Source of the DNA: JABDMH01 sp965223165
GTDB taxonomy: Bacteria; Bacteroidota; Bacteroidia; Chitinophagales; Saprospiraceae
Assembly (NCBI GenBank): GCA_965223165.1
Contig: CBDCVQ010000018.1
Location: 434,001-498,000, forward strand
Length of the DNA stretch: 64,000 nucleotides
Direction: 5' to 3'
Of this stretch, positions 25,367 through 34,255 are shown one piece after another. The stretch's first letter is position 1; each line of letters opens with the position of its first letter. The position numbers and the translations under genes were made by a program. Under the pieces are notes generated by a model. That model was not told the origin of the DNA. It saw only the letters and a list, made by a program, of their open reading frames with translations, and made no database searches.

Positions 25367-26101
25367 TCATGGTCCGGGCCTTGCCGACAGGCTTACAGTG
25401 CTGGTACCTACGATGCGATGTTCCCCAGCCTCCCTCGATCCATGATCGAGATATGAGGCAGTCAGGAGGTACACCTCTCTGCCTGTGATACGCGACGGCG
25501 CTTCCCTGGTCCTGAAAGCCCCCTCTAGACCTATATGTATGCTGCGGTGTCGATTTCCTCCTTCCCTTAGGATCCAACTGACCATTTGCTTGATTTCCTC
25601 TTGAGTCAACTGAGGGTGGGGAGGCATGTGCAGCTCGCCCCAGCCCCCCGTGCTGCCCCCTTCCACACTTTGAGCCAGTTGCTCTGCGAGCGTTGTATCC
25701 GCTTGGTAGCGCTGCGAAATCTCAAGAAAGGATGGCCCTAGCAAAGGGCCTTGGGATCGATGGCAGTTGAAGCAGGCAGTCTCTGACATTCGTCTCACCT
25801 CAGCTGGAATGGGATCACCTGCTTCCGGTCCATCGGGGCCCATCGTGGAGGAGTCGGCGAGGTAATGCACAAGCACAATGACTTCGCCTGGAGCAATTTC
25901 ATCATAGTCGGAATTGCCATCCTCTCGGTCGTTGACATGAACGGCATAGCCTATGATGGTATTCCACGAAAACTGACCACCATTTGCTGGATGGATGATG
26001 TTGACAACGGGAGCTTCATTGATACCGCCCCACTGGGAGGACATGGTTGCAGCCCCAAGAGCAGCTAGAAAGAGACAGACCAGAGTGTGTCGGATGGACA
26101 T
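25367..26101 (-). CDS. Secreted mono-haem cytochrome c with Ig-like N-domain
   Basis: A 244-residue exported protein with signal MSIRHTLVCLFLAALGAA. Residues about 30-85 form a beta domain ('PVVNIIHPANG', 'YAVHVNDREDG'). A class I cytochrome c follows: haem motif CFNCH at 110-114 and a probable axial Met in 'LHMPPHPQLTQEEIKQMVSW'. The same three segments occur in the same order in residues 781-990 of the large fusion at 60358-63753 ('VNVDDEEDG', CAACH, 'AAHPQITEEDAGKMVDW'), so this is a free-standing copy of that module. It follows the flavin oxidoreductase gene by two bases and probably accepts its electrons (inference). Confidence 0.87.
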   Translation of the reverse strand: MSIRHTLVCLFLAALGAATMSSQWGGINEAPVVNIIHPANGGQFSWNTIIGYAVHVNDREDGNSDYDEIAPGEVIVLVHYLADSSTMGPDGPEAGDPIPAEVRRMSETACFNCHRSQGPLLGPSFLEISQRYQADTTLAEQLAQSVEGGSTGGWGELHMPPHPQLTQEEIKQMVSWILREGGNRHRSIHIGLEGAFRTREAPSRITGREVYLLTASYLDHGSREAGEHRIVGTSTVSLSARPGP

Positions 26102-26103
26102 GC

Positions 26104-27567
26104 CTACAGCTGATCGATCTGACGAGCTACCCGGTTGGCCGACCGGGTGGCAGCCTCCGTGCCCCAGTTTAGGTTGTCAGCGTAGGCACCCGCAAAGTGG
26201 ATTCGGCCGACTGGATGCATAAGATGGGGCCAGAATTTGTGTAGCTCTCCCATGGGAAATGGCAATCGTTCGCAATTCGGGGAGTATTTCTGAGCGGTCC
26301 AGTCCCTACTTACCGCCTGTTCAATAGTGTCTCCTTTGCCGGGATACACTTCTCGAAAAGCTGCAAGAGCCCGCCGGGGCGAAACACCTCCAGGACCAGT
26401 GCCCAGCACGATCACGCGATGGGTATCCACCTCCTCGGCTGACTGCCAGACATTCCAGAGATCGGAGTGATTCAGATCCAGGTTGATCGTCAGTCCGTCC
26501 TCCTCCCAAAATTTCGAACTGGCCTGAAAGACGAAGCGTTGATACGAGTCGTACGTGATATTTTCATTGATATATTGCCGCTCGGCAGGCAATGCGGGCT
26601 CGACCGGGATCCGACTGAACGCGGGCAAAGGGATACAATTGACATAAAAGTCAGCCGTCATTTGATGCTCTTCGCCCCGATGCCGGTAGCTGATCTCCAC
26701 TTCCCCCTCACCGTTCTTGATGCTTGTGATCGTATGATCCAATCGCACCCGAGGGCCCAAAGCCCTGGCAAATGCATCGGGCAACATCTGATTACCACCC
26801 TGGAGTCGAAATACCTCAGGGGGTGCCAGGGGCACACCCCGCAGTTTTAGGATCGCCGCATGCCACAGTGCAAACAAAGCGGACGTCGTCGCACCTCCCA
26901 TAAAGCGCAAGGCTGTCTCCGAGGCTCCATCCTTTTTGTAGATATCTGATATAGGAAAATGGTCCCAATCATCGTACCCGACCCCAAAGGGCTGATATTC
27001 GTCGGTAAACTTATCGAGATAAGGCGCAAAATAGAGTGATCGCAAATCCCACCAGGCGTGCGTGGACAGATGGGCAATCTCCTTGTCGTTAAATCCCATT
27101 TTCTTTAGCACCGCTGGATCCTGCAGCATTTCCTCCGAGTAGAACTGTCCATCAATCCTTCGCAGCACATTTTTTCTCCGAGGATAGGGTAGTGCCGTGA
27201 TGCCAAATTCTTCCAAGTAAGCCCAGTAGCGATCATAGCCGGGTTTGGTGATGTGCTCTTGTCCATAATCGCCATACAGGCCGTCGGACAAGCCATCCTT
27301 GGCTGTGTACACATGACCTCCGTGCCTGCCCGACGCTTCGAGTACGGTTACCTCGTGTCCCAACTTCATCAGCTCATAGGCGCAGCACATTCCGCCGATC
27401 CCGGCGCCGCCAACAATAACTTTTTTGGGCGATGCACTTTGCTGAATGCTGGATGTCTTGCTTCCCTCCGAGTCCAGGGCGGAGGTGATTTTGTCTCCGA
27501 GCACCGAGGCCCCTACCCCGGACAGTAATGTGTTCTTGATAAAGTCCCTTCGTCTGTAGTTACTCAT
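26104..27567 (-). CDS. Tat-exported FAD-dependent oxidoreductase (amine-oxidase-like)
   Basis: A 487-residue flavoprotein. The N-terminus is a twin-arginine signal (YRRRDFIKNTLLSGVGASVL). The FAD-binding Rossmann motif follows directly, 'VIVGGAGIGGMCCAYELM', with the ribose-binding Glu in 'VTVLEASGRHGGHVY'. The C-terminal FAD motif, 'GRIHFAGAYADNLNWGTEA', is that of flavin monoamine oxidases and desaturases. It would act in the periplasm. The cytochrome c gene follows after two bases, which suggests a dehydrogenase plus electron-acceptor pair rather than an oxidase. The substrate is unknown; an amine, a prenyl compound or a sterol-like compound is possible. Confidence 0.88.
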   Translation of the reverse strand: MSNYRRRDFIKNTLLSGVGASVLGDKITSALDSEGSKTSSIQQSASPKKVIVGGAGIGGMCCAYELMKLGHEVTVLEASGRHGGHVYTAKDGLSDGLYGDYGQEHITKPGYDRYWAYLEEFGITALPYPRRKNVLRRIDGQFYSEEMLQDPAVLKKMGFNDKEIAHLSTHAWWDLRSLYFAPYLDKFTDEYQPFGVGYDDWDHFPISDIYKKDGASETALRFMGGATTSALFALWHAAILKLRGVPLAPPEVFRLQGGNQMLPDAFARALGPRVRLDHTITSIKNGEGEVEISYRHRGEEHQMTADFYVNCIPLPAFSRIPVEPALPAERQYINENITYDSYQRFVFQASSKFWEEDGLTINLDLNHSDLWNVWQSAEEVDTHRVIVLGTGPGGVSPRRALAAFREVYPGKGDTIEQAVSRDWTAQKYSPNCERLPFPMGELHKFWPHLMHPVGRIHFAGAYADNLNWGTEAATRSANRVARQIDQL

Positions 27568-27736
27568 GCAATGAATGATTGAGGTGATGGCAAAAGCATA
27601 AAATAGGACTCTTCCCCAGCAAGATCAAGACAAATCTCGTCCTTGCACTGCGTGGCTACCCCTTTCGGAAGTCATACAATTCTAGTCAGAGAAATGGGGC
27701 GTAACAGTAGATTAAAAGCGACTCTGTCAAGATGAG

Positions 27737-29098
27737 CTACTCTCCCAGCACCCTTCGCTCCTGGAGTGGATACCATTCTTCAATCATGGTTCTGAGCTGT
27801 TGCACAATCTCCGGACGCTCGGCTGCCAGGTTGTTCTTTTCAAAAGGATCTTGAACAATGTTGTAGAGTCGCACGGGGTATTGGCGCATGTCATCGTGCG
27901 CATGTTTGCCCCAACCCTCGATCTCGCCATCGTAACACAAGATGAGCTTCCAATCTTCGTCAATACACCAGAGATAGGCCAAGGAGGCCTCTGGATCGTC
28001 CTTGTCCATCATGTTGTGACCATACCCCTCTCCAAAGAGTCTCCGGCGGGGGGCTTCCTCGGCTCCAATGAGCTCTGGCCAATGATCTATCCCGGGCACG
28101 TCAGGCAAAGACGACAGTCCCGCGGCACTTAGTATCGTGGGAAATAGGTCAATACTTGAGATCAACTCTTCGCGGACCGCTTTTTGCACTCGACCCGGCC
28201 AGGAGAAAATGATCGGCGTCCGCACGCCCCCGTCCATCGCCGTCTGCTTGGACCCTACATCAAATCCCCTTTGGGTGGGTTGCTGAATCCATCCGTTATC
28301 GCACAAATAGTAGATGAGGGTATTCTCTCGCAAATTCCGATCGTCAAGAAACTGGATGAGCTCACCGATGGTGAGATCTAACCATTCCACCATGGCATAA
28401 TACTTTGCCAAGAATGGACTCAACTCCATCTGCGAATACTTGGCAAAGAGGCTGTCAGGTGGGGTATGCGGGGTATGAGGCAAAAAAGGAGCATACCACA
28501 GATAAAATGGCTTTTCTTCCGACATTGCGTAGTCAATAAATTGAAAGACGGAGTCCATGCCTTCACGCCCGATCGTTAAGCCTTTGTCTCCATGGCGGCG
28601 CCCTTCAGTCATGCCGTGGGTAAAACCACCTCTGGTGTAGTCTCCTTCCCACCACTTACCAGATTGATGAGACAAGTAGCCCTTTTCAGCCAGCAGCTTC
28701 GGAATGGTCGCCAAGCGATCAATGTTGACCAAGAGCTCCTCGCGAGGATAGCGAGCCTCCTGAAATCCACCTGCCGGATCATTGCCGGTGATTTTGTGCT
28801 GGTGCGGGTACAGGCCGGTGGCCAAGGTCATCAACGAGGGCCGACAGATGGAGGTTGGCACGTAGCCGCGGGTATATACGGTGCCCTCGGCAGCCAGCTT
28901 GTCCAGATGGGGCGTCTGTACAAATTCGTGGCCCATAAAGCCGTAGTCCGTCCAGGCATGGTCATCGGAAAATATCAGTACGATATTGGGTGGATCATCT
29001 TGGCCCTCCTCCGTCGGGATGGTCTTGCAGCTCATGCAAATAAGCACAAGGGCTTGAAGCAGCCACACTCCAGTGGTAAATCTTGTCATACGCCTCAT
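27737..29098 (-). CDS. Sulfatase-family lipoprotein with atypical active-site motif
   Basis: A 453-residue alkaline-phosphatase-fold hydrolase with a lipoprotein-like signal (ICMSC, Cys24). Metal-site Asp pair in 'NIVLIFSDDHAWTDYG', 'SGKWWEGDY', and 'LCDNGW' are conserved. The residue matured to formylglycine in sulfatases is Cys85 in 'TSICRPSLMTLATGLYPHQ'. The motif reads C-R-P-S-L where the classical sequence is C-x-P-x-R, so the arginine is displaced. Similar CRPSL-type proteins are usually annotated as sulfatases, but maturation is not certain. The start overlaps the preceding sterol-desaturase-family gene by four bases (29095-29098). Confidence 0.85.
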   Translation of the reverse strand: MRRMTRFTTGVWLLQALVLICMSCKTIPTEEGQDDPPNIVLIFSDDHAWTDYGFMGHEFVQTPHLDKLAAEGTVYTRGYVPTSICRPSLMTLATGLYPHQHKITGNDPAGGFQEARYPREELLVNIDRLATIPKLLAEKGYLSHQSGKWWEGDYTRGGFTHGMTEGRRHGDKGLTIGREGMDSVFQFIDYAMSEEKPFYLWYAPFLPHTPHTPPDSLFAKYSQMELSPFLAKYYAMVEWLDLTIGELIQFLDDRNLRENTLIYYLCDNGWIQQPTQRGFDVGSKQTAMDGGVRTPIIFSWPGRVQKAVREELISSIDLFPTILSAAGLSSLPDVPGIDHWPELIGAEEAPRRRLFGEGYGHNMMDKDDPEASLAYLWCIDEDWKLILCYDGEIEGWGKHAHDDMRQYPVRLYNIVQDPFEKNNLAAERPEIVQQLRTMIEEWYPLQERRVLGE

Positions 29099-30210
29099 CG
29101 ATAGAATGATAAATGATCTCCCTCTTCTTGGCTCGAGGCCACCTGGCCATGGCCATCCTGCTCTGCCTTCAGCCGATTTGATTCCTCCTTGATCTGCGAG
29201 TAGGTAAAGGGGGCTAGCATTAAGCCGACAAAGGTCTGAGGATAATTGGGCATCCCACCAATGCCAATGTCGTCGCTAGGCTGCTCACCCTTGGGCAAAT
29301 AGAACGTGCCAAACAAAATATCCCAGAAGATGACATCCCCGCCATAGTTAGAATTGCCCTCTTTGATATTCTTGGAGTGGTGATACCGATGGTTCTTCGG
29401 CGAGGAAAAAATATAATCGAATGGCCCCAGGATGAGATCCATGTTGGTATGTTGAAAACGACCAATGGTACGCGCCAGCAGCCCCGTCACAAAGACGATC
29501 TCCACCGGGGCCTGAATGAAGGCCAACGGTATCCCCCACAGTAGACTCGACACCAAGCCCTCCAGCGGATGCGAACGGGTGCCATTAAACCAGTAGAGGC
29601 GCTCACTGGAGTGATGCACAGCGTGCCATCTCCACATAAATTCACTTTCGTGCATCCATCGATGATACCAGTAGCGGAAGAAATCATTTACACTGAGCAG
29701 GAGAAACACCTGTAAGACTGGCGGCAGACCGCCTGGCCAGACACCCTGACCAATAACCGGTGACAACTCTTGCACGACCACCGCCACCGTGGCGATCCGG
29801 ATGGGCTGATTGATGTAGTCGCCCCAGATCTTGCCTCCGAAGAACAGCATGATGTCGGTCGGCGTGTCCTTGTCTCCCAGCCATTTTCGACTGAATGGAA
29901 TCAGCCGCTCGAGGGGTGCGAAAATTGCCCCGAGGATCAAAAACATGACGATCGTACCTAGAAAGCTTCGAGCCGTGAATCCGTTCTTGACGAGTTGAAA
30001 GCCAACGATGATTGTCAAGGTCATAAAGACCGGATAGATGGTGACCTGTAGTATTTTCTTGAGTCGTGTGCCCTCTAGTCGATAACTGAGCGGATCTAAA
30101 GATTCCAGAAACCAGCGGAAGGGCCCCAATATGATTCGATGCCCGATCCATTCGATTGGGTAGAAGATGGTCTCCAGGGATTTTACGATAAGCTGCCAGA
30201 TGCGACCCAT
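29095..30210 (-). CDS. Sterol desaturase/fatty acid hydroxylase family membrane protein
   Basis: A 371-residue integral membrane di-iron oxygenase. Histidine boxes are clear: 'RYWYHRWMHESEFMWRWHAVHHSSE' contains HRWMH and HAVHH (about residues 160-184), and 'SSPKNHRYHHSKN' gives the third box (HRYHH). Several hydrophobic helices precede and separate them. Members hydroxylate or desaturate sterols, carotenoids, fatty acids or ether lipids; the substrate here is unknown. It is the first gene of a pair with the sulfatase (four-base overlap) and is divergent from purL, with two palindromes in the shared upstream gap. Confidence 0.88.
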   Translation of the reverse strand: MGRIWQLIVKSLETIFYPIEWIGHRIILGPFRWFLESLDPLSYRLEGTRLKKILQVTIYPVFMTLTIIVGFQLVKNGFTARSFLGTIVMFLILGAIFAPLERLIPFSRKWLGDKDTPTDIMLFFGGKIWGDYINQPIRIATVAVVVQELSPVIGQGVWPGGLPPVLQVFLLLSVNDFFRYWYHRWMHESEFMWRWHAVHHSSERLYWFNGTRSHPLEGLVSSLLWGIPLAFIQAPVEIVFVTGLLARTIGRFQHTNMDLILGPFDYIFSSPKNHRYHHSKNIKEGNSNYGGDVIFWDILFGTFYLPKGEQPSDDIGIGGMPNYPQTFVGLMLAPFTYSQIKEESNRLKAEQDGHGQVASSQEEGDHLSFYR

Positions 30211-30247
30211 GTCACTTCAGATCTACTCGTGATTTGAATTGGTGCGT

Positions 30248-30291
30248 GAGGTCAGCATGACCTCTTTCCTAATTTAACCCAATTTGGTTAA
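30248..30291. promoter_or_regulatory. Two adjacent perfect palindromes between divergent genes
   Basis: GAGGTCAGCATGACCTC (30248-30264) is a 7-base inverted repeat around GCA. Ten bases on, TTAACCCAATTTGGTTAA (30274-30291) is a 6-base inverted repeat. They sit 37 and 63 bases upstream of the desaturase start at 30210 and about 180 bases upstream of purL. Dyad pairs like these are typical operators, but no regulator in the window can be assigned. The rest of the 258-base gap holds the purL promoter candidate. Confidence 0.45.
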
Positions 30292-30412
30292 AAAAGGAGC
30301 TCGCTGCCCTGTCAGTGCTAGAAATCATGGAGAGAACGAACAGCCATCTCACTAGAGTCGCTGACAGAAAAAGCTCAGATCACGAAAAAAAGTAATATAA
30401 GCTGTGGCAGAA

Positions 30413-30450
30413 TTGGAATATTACCGGCGAAAATCTAAAATTTGCACCTT
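30413..30450 (+). promoter_or_regulatory. Candidate purL promoter
   Basis: TTG at 30413-30415 is followed after 20 bases by TAAAATTTG (30436-30444). This is close to the Bacteroidota form TTG-N(about 19-21)-TAnnTTTG, with one extra base in the -7 box. Transcription would start near 30450, about 20 bases before the chosen ATG at 30469. Confidence 0.4.
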
Positions 30451-30468
30451 ACTAAAAATACCGGCACC

Positions 30469-33400
30469 ATGATCTTGTTCTTCGGAGATGCATCAGAAAA
30501 GATCTTTGCAGTGCAAACGCCGGCAGCCCTCCCTCCTGAAGACGTTCAAAAGCTCACTTGGCTCTTTGGCAATCAGCCACTTATAGAAGCGAAAGCCATC
30601 GACGGTCCCTTCATCGGCCCCAGGGCTGCCATGATCTCGCCCTGGAGTACAAACGCGGTGGACATCACCCAAAACATGGGCATCCGCTCTCTCCAACGCA
30701 TTGAAGAATTTGTTAAAATCTCGGAAGGGGACCATGGGTTTGACCCCATGCTGACGCAACGATTTGAGGTGCTTGACCAGCGAGTCTATGCCATTGATGT
30801 GGTGCCTGAGCCCATCAAGGAGATCGACGACATCCAGGCCTACAATGAGGCAGAAGGTCTGGCACTGAGCATGGAGGAGGTACACTATCTGGAGGGAGTA
30901 GCTACCCGTATTGGCCGGCCACTGACAGACTCGGAAGTATTCGGCTTTTCGCAAGTAAACAGCGAACACTGTCGTCACAAGATCTTCAATGGTACGTTTG
31001 TGATCGATGGCATCGAGCAGCCGTCGTCGCTGTTTGCGCTGATCAAAGAGACCTCAAAGGCTCATCCCAACGGCATCGTCTCAGCCTACCGCGACAATGT
31101 CGCCTTCGTCGACGGCCCATCAGTGGTGCAGTTTGCACCCACACGATCCGATATACCCGATTACTATGAAAAGAAAGAAGTCCAGACAGTCCTGTCCCTG
31201 AAGGCAGAGACGCATAATTTTCCCACCACCGTCGAGCCTTTTAACGGGGCAGCGACGGGATCGGGAGGGGAAATCAGAGACCGCCTAGCCGGTGGAAAGG
31301 GCTCCCTCCCCCTGGCCGGTACTGCGGTATACATGACGGCCTACCCCCGTCATGGAGATGATCGGCCCTGGCTGCAAGGCATGACGCCACGTCCATGGCT
31401 GTATCAGACCCCCTTAGATATCTTGATCAAGGCGTCGGACGGCGCTTCCGACTTTGGTAATAAGTTTGGTCAACCCCTGATCGCCGGATCGCTGCTCACC
31501 TTTGAGCATCAGGAGCACGATCGTAAGCTGGCGTACGACAAAGTGATCATGCTGGCGGGGGGAGTCGGTTACGGGCGGTCGGAGCAAGCGGCCAAGGGTG
31601 AGCCGTCAGTGGGAGATCGCATCGTCGTGCTCGGTGGAGATAATTATCGCATAGGCATGGGAGGCGCGGCCGTCTCGTCTGCCGACACCGGCGAGTTCAG
31701 CACCGGACTGGAGCTCAATGCCGTGCAACGATCCAACCCCGAAATGCAAAAGCGGGTGGCCAACGTGATCCGAGGATTGGCAGAGAGCGAGATCAATCCC
31801 ATCGTCTCCATCCACGACCACGGTGCAGGGGGCCATCTAAACTGTTTGTCAGAGCTGGTAGAAGATACCGGCGGTGCGATCGACCTGGATCAATTGCCCG
31901 TAGGAGATCCCACACTCTCCGCAAAGGAGATCATAGGCAATGAGTCCCAGGAACGAATGGGGCTAGTGATAGCGCCAGAAGACATGCCCACGCTACGCCG
32001 TGTCTCGGAGCGCGAACGCTCACCCATCTATGACGTAGGAGTCATCACCGGGGACCATCGCTTTTCCTTCCGGTCCGGTACCAACGGGGCCAAACCGATG
32101 GATTTGGACTTAGCCGACATGTTTGGCAGTTCTCCCAAGACCATTATGACCGACCGAGCGCTAGACCGACGATATCAGGCGCCGACCTATGATCTGGCTG
32201 ACATTCAGACATATATTGCCCAGGTACTGAGGCTTGAGGCGGTGGCATGCAAGGACTGGCTCACCAATAAGGTCGACCGCTGCGTCGGAGGAAGGGTGGC
32301 CAAGCAACAGTGCGTGGGTCCACTTCAACTGCCCTTGAATGATTGCGCCGTGATGGCTCTCGATTTTGAGGGTCGACACGGCGTGGCCACTTCCATCGGT
32401 CACGCACCCATCAGCGGATTAATTGACGCTGCCAAAGGCGCTCGCAATGCGATCGGAGAAGCTTTGACAAATCTAATCTGGGCTCCACTGGAGCAGGGAC
32501 TAACATCCGTCTCCCTTTCTGCCAACTGGATGTGGCCCTGCCGAAATGAAGGGGAGGACGCCCGGTTGTACCAGGCCGTGGAGAGCGTCTCTAACTTCTG
32601 TATCGAACTAGGCATCAATGTGCCGACCGGCAAAGACTCGCTGTCCATGAAGCAGAAGTACCCCTCAGAAGAAGTCCTTTCGCCCGGTACAGTTATCATT
32701 TCGACGGTAGGCCATTGTCATGACATCACGCGCATCGTGGAGCCGGTTCTCCAACCGGACGGTGGCCCCTTGTATTATATCAACCTGAGCCGTGACGACT
32801 TCAAACTCGGTGGATCGAGCTTTGCGCAGACCCTCAACGTCGTCGGATCGACAACGCCCGATGTCCTGGAGGCCGATTACTTTGCCAGGGTCTTTGATGT
32901 GCTCCAACAACTGATTCTTCAAGACAAAATTTTGGCGGGGCATGACGTGTCTGCCGGAGGTCTTCTGACGACGTTGCTCGAGATGTGTTTTCCTGACAAT
33001 GATGTCTGCGCTCAGGTGGACCTGTCTGCTCTCGTTGGGCCGGATTTGATCAAGGTGCTCTTTGCCGAAAACTGCGGGATCGTGTTTCAAGCAGTTGACG
33101 ACGAGATCGAAGCTCAGATGGCGGCCAGCCAAGTTGACTTTTGCCGGATCGGTAACGCCGGAAAGGGAACCGTGCTGTCGATTTCCGCCGGTCCACAAAC
33201 GTACGAATTTGATATTCCGGCATTACGAGATACCTGGTATCAAACCTCCTGGCTTTTTGACAAGGTTCAAACGGGGGAAAAGTTGGCTACCTATCGTTTT
33301 GAAAATTATAAGAAACAGCCACTTCAGTTTCAATTTCCTAGCGGATTTAGCGGTCGGCTGCCATCGCGTGATTTTGTCGGCCTTCGGCCCAAGGCGGCGG

Positions 33401-34137
33401 TATTGAGAGACCAGGGAAGCAACTCGGAGCGCGAACTAGCCAATGCACTTTATCTGGCCGGCTTCGAGGTCAAGGATGTACATATGACCGATTTAATATC
33501 GGGCAGAGAAACGCTGGAAGATATTCGTTTCTTGGGTGCTGTCGGCGGATTTTCCAATTCTGATGTACTGGGTTCTGCCAAGGGATGGGCTGGTTCATTT
33601 CTTTATAATGACAAAGCAAAAAAAGCCTTGGACAATTTCTTCTCTCGAGAAGATGTGCTGTCCATTGGTATTTGTAATGGCTGTCAATTATTTGTCGAAT
33701 TGGAATTAATTAATCCGGAGCACTCCCTAAAAGAACGCATGACCTTTAATGAGTCAGGCAAACACGAAAGCGCCTTTACATCGGTCCACATCATAGAAAA
33801 TAATTCGGTGATGCTGTCGTCGCTGTCCGGCGCCAATCTTGGCGTCTGGATTTCGCACGGCGAAGGCAAATTCGTTCTGCCGGAAGCACGAGAAAAATAT
33901 CACATCGCCGCCACCTACTCGTATGACGCGTACCCTTCCAATCCCAACGGCAGTGACTACAATACCGCAATGATGGCATCAAAAGATGGACGCCATCTGG
34001 TGACCATGCCACACATCGAACGTTCAATTTTTCAGTGGAATTGGGCCCACTATCCAGGCGGCCGGAGAGACGACGTGTCTCCTTGGATCGAGGCATTCAT
34101 AAATGCACGAGACTGGTTGCTCGAGCATAGCAGCTAG
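30469..34137 (+). CDS. purL: Phosphoribosylformylglycinamidine synthase, single-chain (PurL)
   Basis: A 1222-residue enzyme for step four of purine synthesis (FGAR plus glutamine and ATP to FGAM), of the large single-chain type. 'FGFSQVNSEHCRHKIFNG' is the hallmark near the synthetase start. 'LKAETHNFPTTVEPFNGAAT', then 'GSGGEIRDR', is the nucleotide-binding site. 'SIHDHGAGGHLNCLSEL' and 'AGHDVSAGGLLTTLLEM' mark the two synthetase halves. The C-terminal glutaminase has its Cys nucleophile at 1072 ('GICNGCQLF') and 'WISHGEGKF' nearby. The frame runs back to a TTG at 30442; the ATG at 30469 (MILFFGDASE) is preferred. It stands alone rather than in a purine operon. Confidence 0.96.
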   Translation: MILFFGDASEKIFAVQTPAALPPEDVQKLTWLFGNQPLIEAKAIDGPFIGPRAAMISPWSTNAVDITQNMGIRSLQRIEEFVKISEGDHGFDPMLTQRFEVLDQRVYAIDVVPEPIKEIDDIQAYNEAEGLALSMEEVHYLEGVATRIGRPLTDSEVFGFSQVNSEHCRHKIFNGTFVIDGIEQPSSLFALIKETSKAHPNGIVSAYRDNVAFVDGPSVVQFAPTRSDIPDYYEKKEVQTVLSLKAETHNFPTTVEPFNGAATGSGGEIRDRLAGGKGSLPLAGTAVYMTAYPRHGDDRPWLQGMTPRPWLYQTPLDILIKASDGASDFGNKFGQPLIAGSLLTFEHQEHDRKLAYDKVIMLAGGVGYGRSEQAAKGEPSVGDRIVVLGGDNYRIGMGGAAVSSADTGEFSTGLELNAVQRSNPEMQKRVANVIRGLAESEINPIVSIHDHGAGGHLNCLSELVEDTGGAIDLDQLPVGDPTLSAKEIIGNESQERMGLVIAPEDMPTLRRVSERERSPIYDVGVITGDHRFSFRSGTNGAKPMDLDLADMFGSSPKTIMTDRALDRRYQAPTYDLADIQTYIAQVLRLEAVACKDWLTNKVDRCVGGRVAKQQCVGPLQLPLNDCAVMALDFEGRHGVATSIGHAPISGLIDAAKGARNAIGEALTNLIWAPLEQGLTSVSLSANWMWPCRNEGEDARLYQAVESVSNFCIELGINVPTGKDSLSMKQKYPSEEVLSPGTVIISTVGHCHDITRIVEPVLQPDGGPLYYINLSRDDFKLGGSSFAQTLNVVGSTTPDVLEADYFARVFDVLQQLILQDKILAGHDVSAGGLLTTLLEMCFPDNDVCAQVDLSALVGPDLIKVLFAENCGIVFQAVDDEIEAQMAASQVDFCRIGNAGKGTVLSISAGPQTYEFDIPALRDTWYQTSWLFDKVQTGEKLATYRFENYKKQPLQFQFPSGFSGRLPSRDFVGLRPKAAVLRDQGSNSERELANALYLAGFEVKDVHMTDLISGRETLEDIRFLGAVGGFSNSDVLGSAKGWAGSFLYNDKAKKALDNFFSREDVLSIGICNGCQLFVELELINPEHSLKERMTFNESGKHESAFTSVHIIENNSVMLSSLSGANLGVWISHGEGKFVLPEAREKYHIAATYSYDAYPSNPNGSDYNTAMMASKDGRHLVTMPHIERSIFQWNWAHYPGGRRDDVSPWIEAFINARDWLLEHSS

Positions 34138-34255
34138 CTGCCCGATAGAACATCGGATCCTGAATAGCCCGTACCAAATGACGTGGCATTAAGCCCGCCC
34201 ATTTGCTGCGCGAGTAAATGATTACATTTAATACACTGTTAAATCTTTTATCTCT

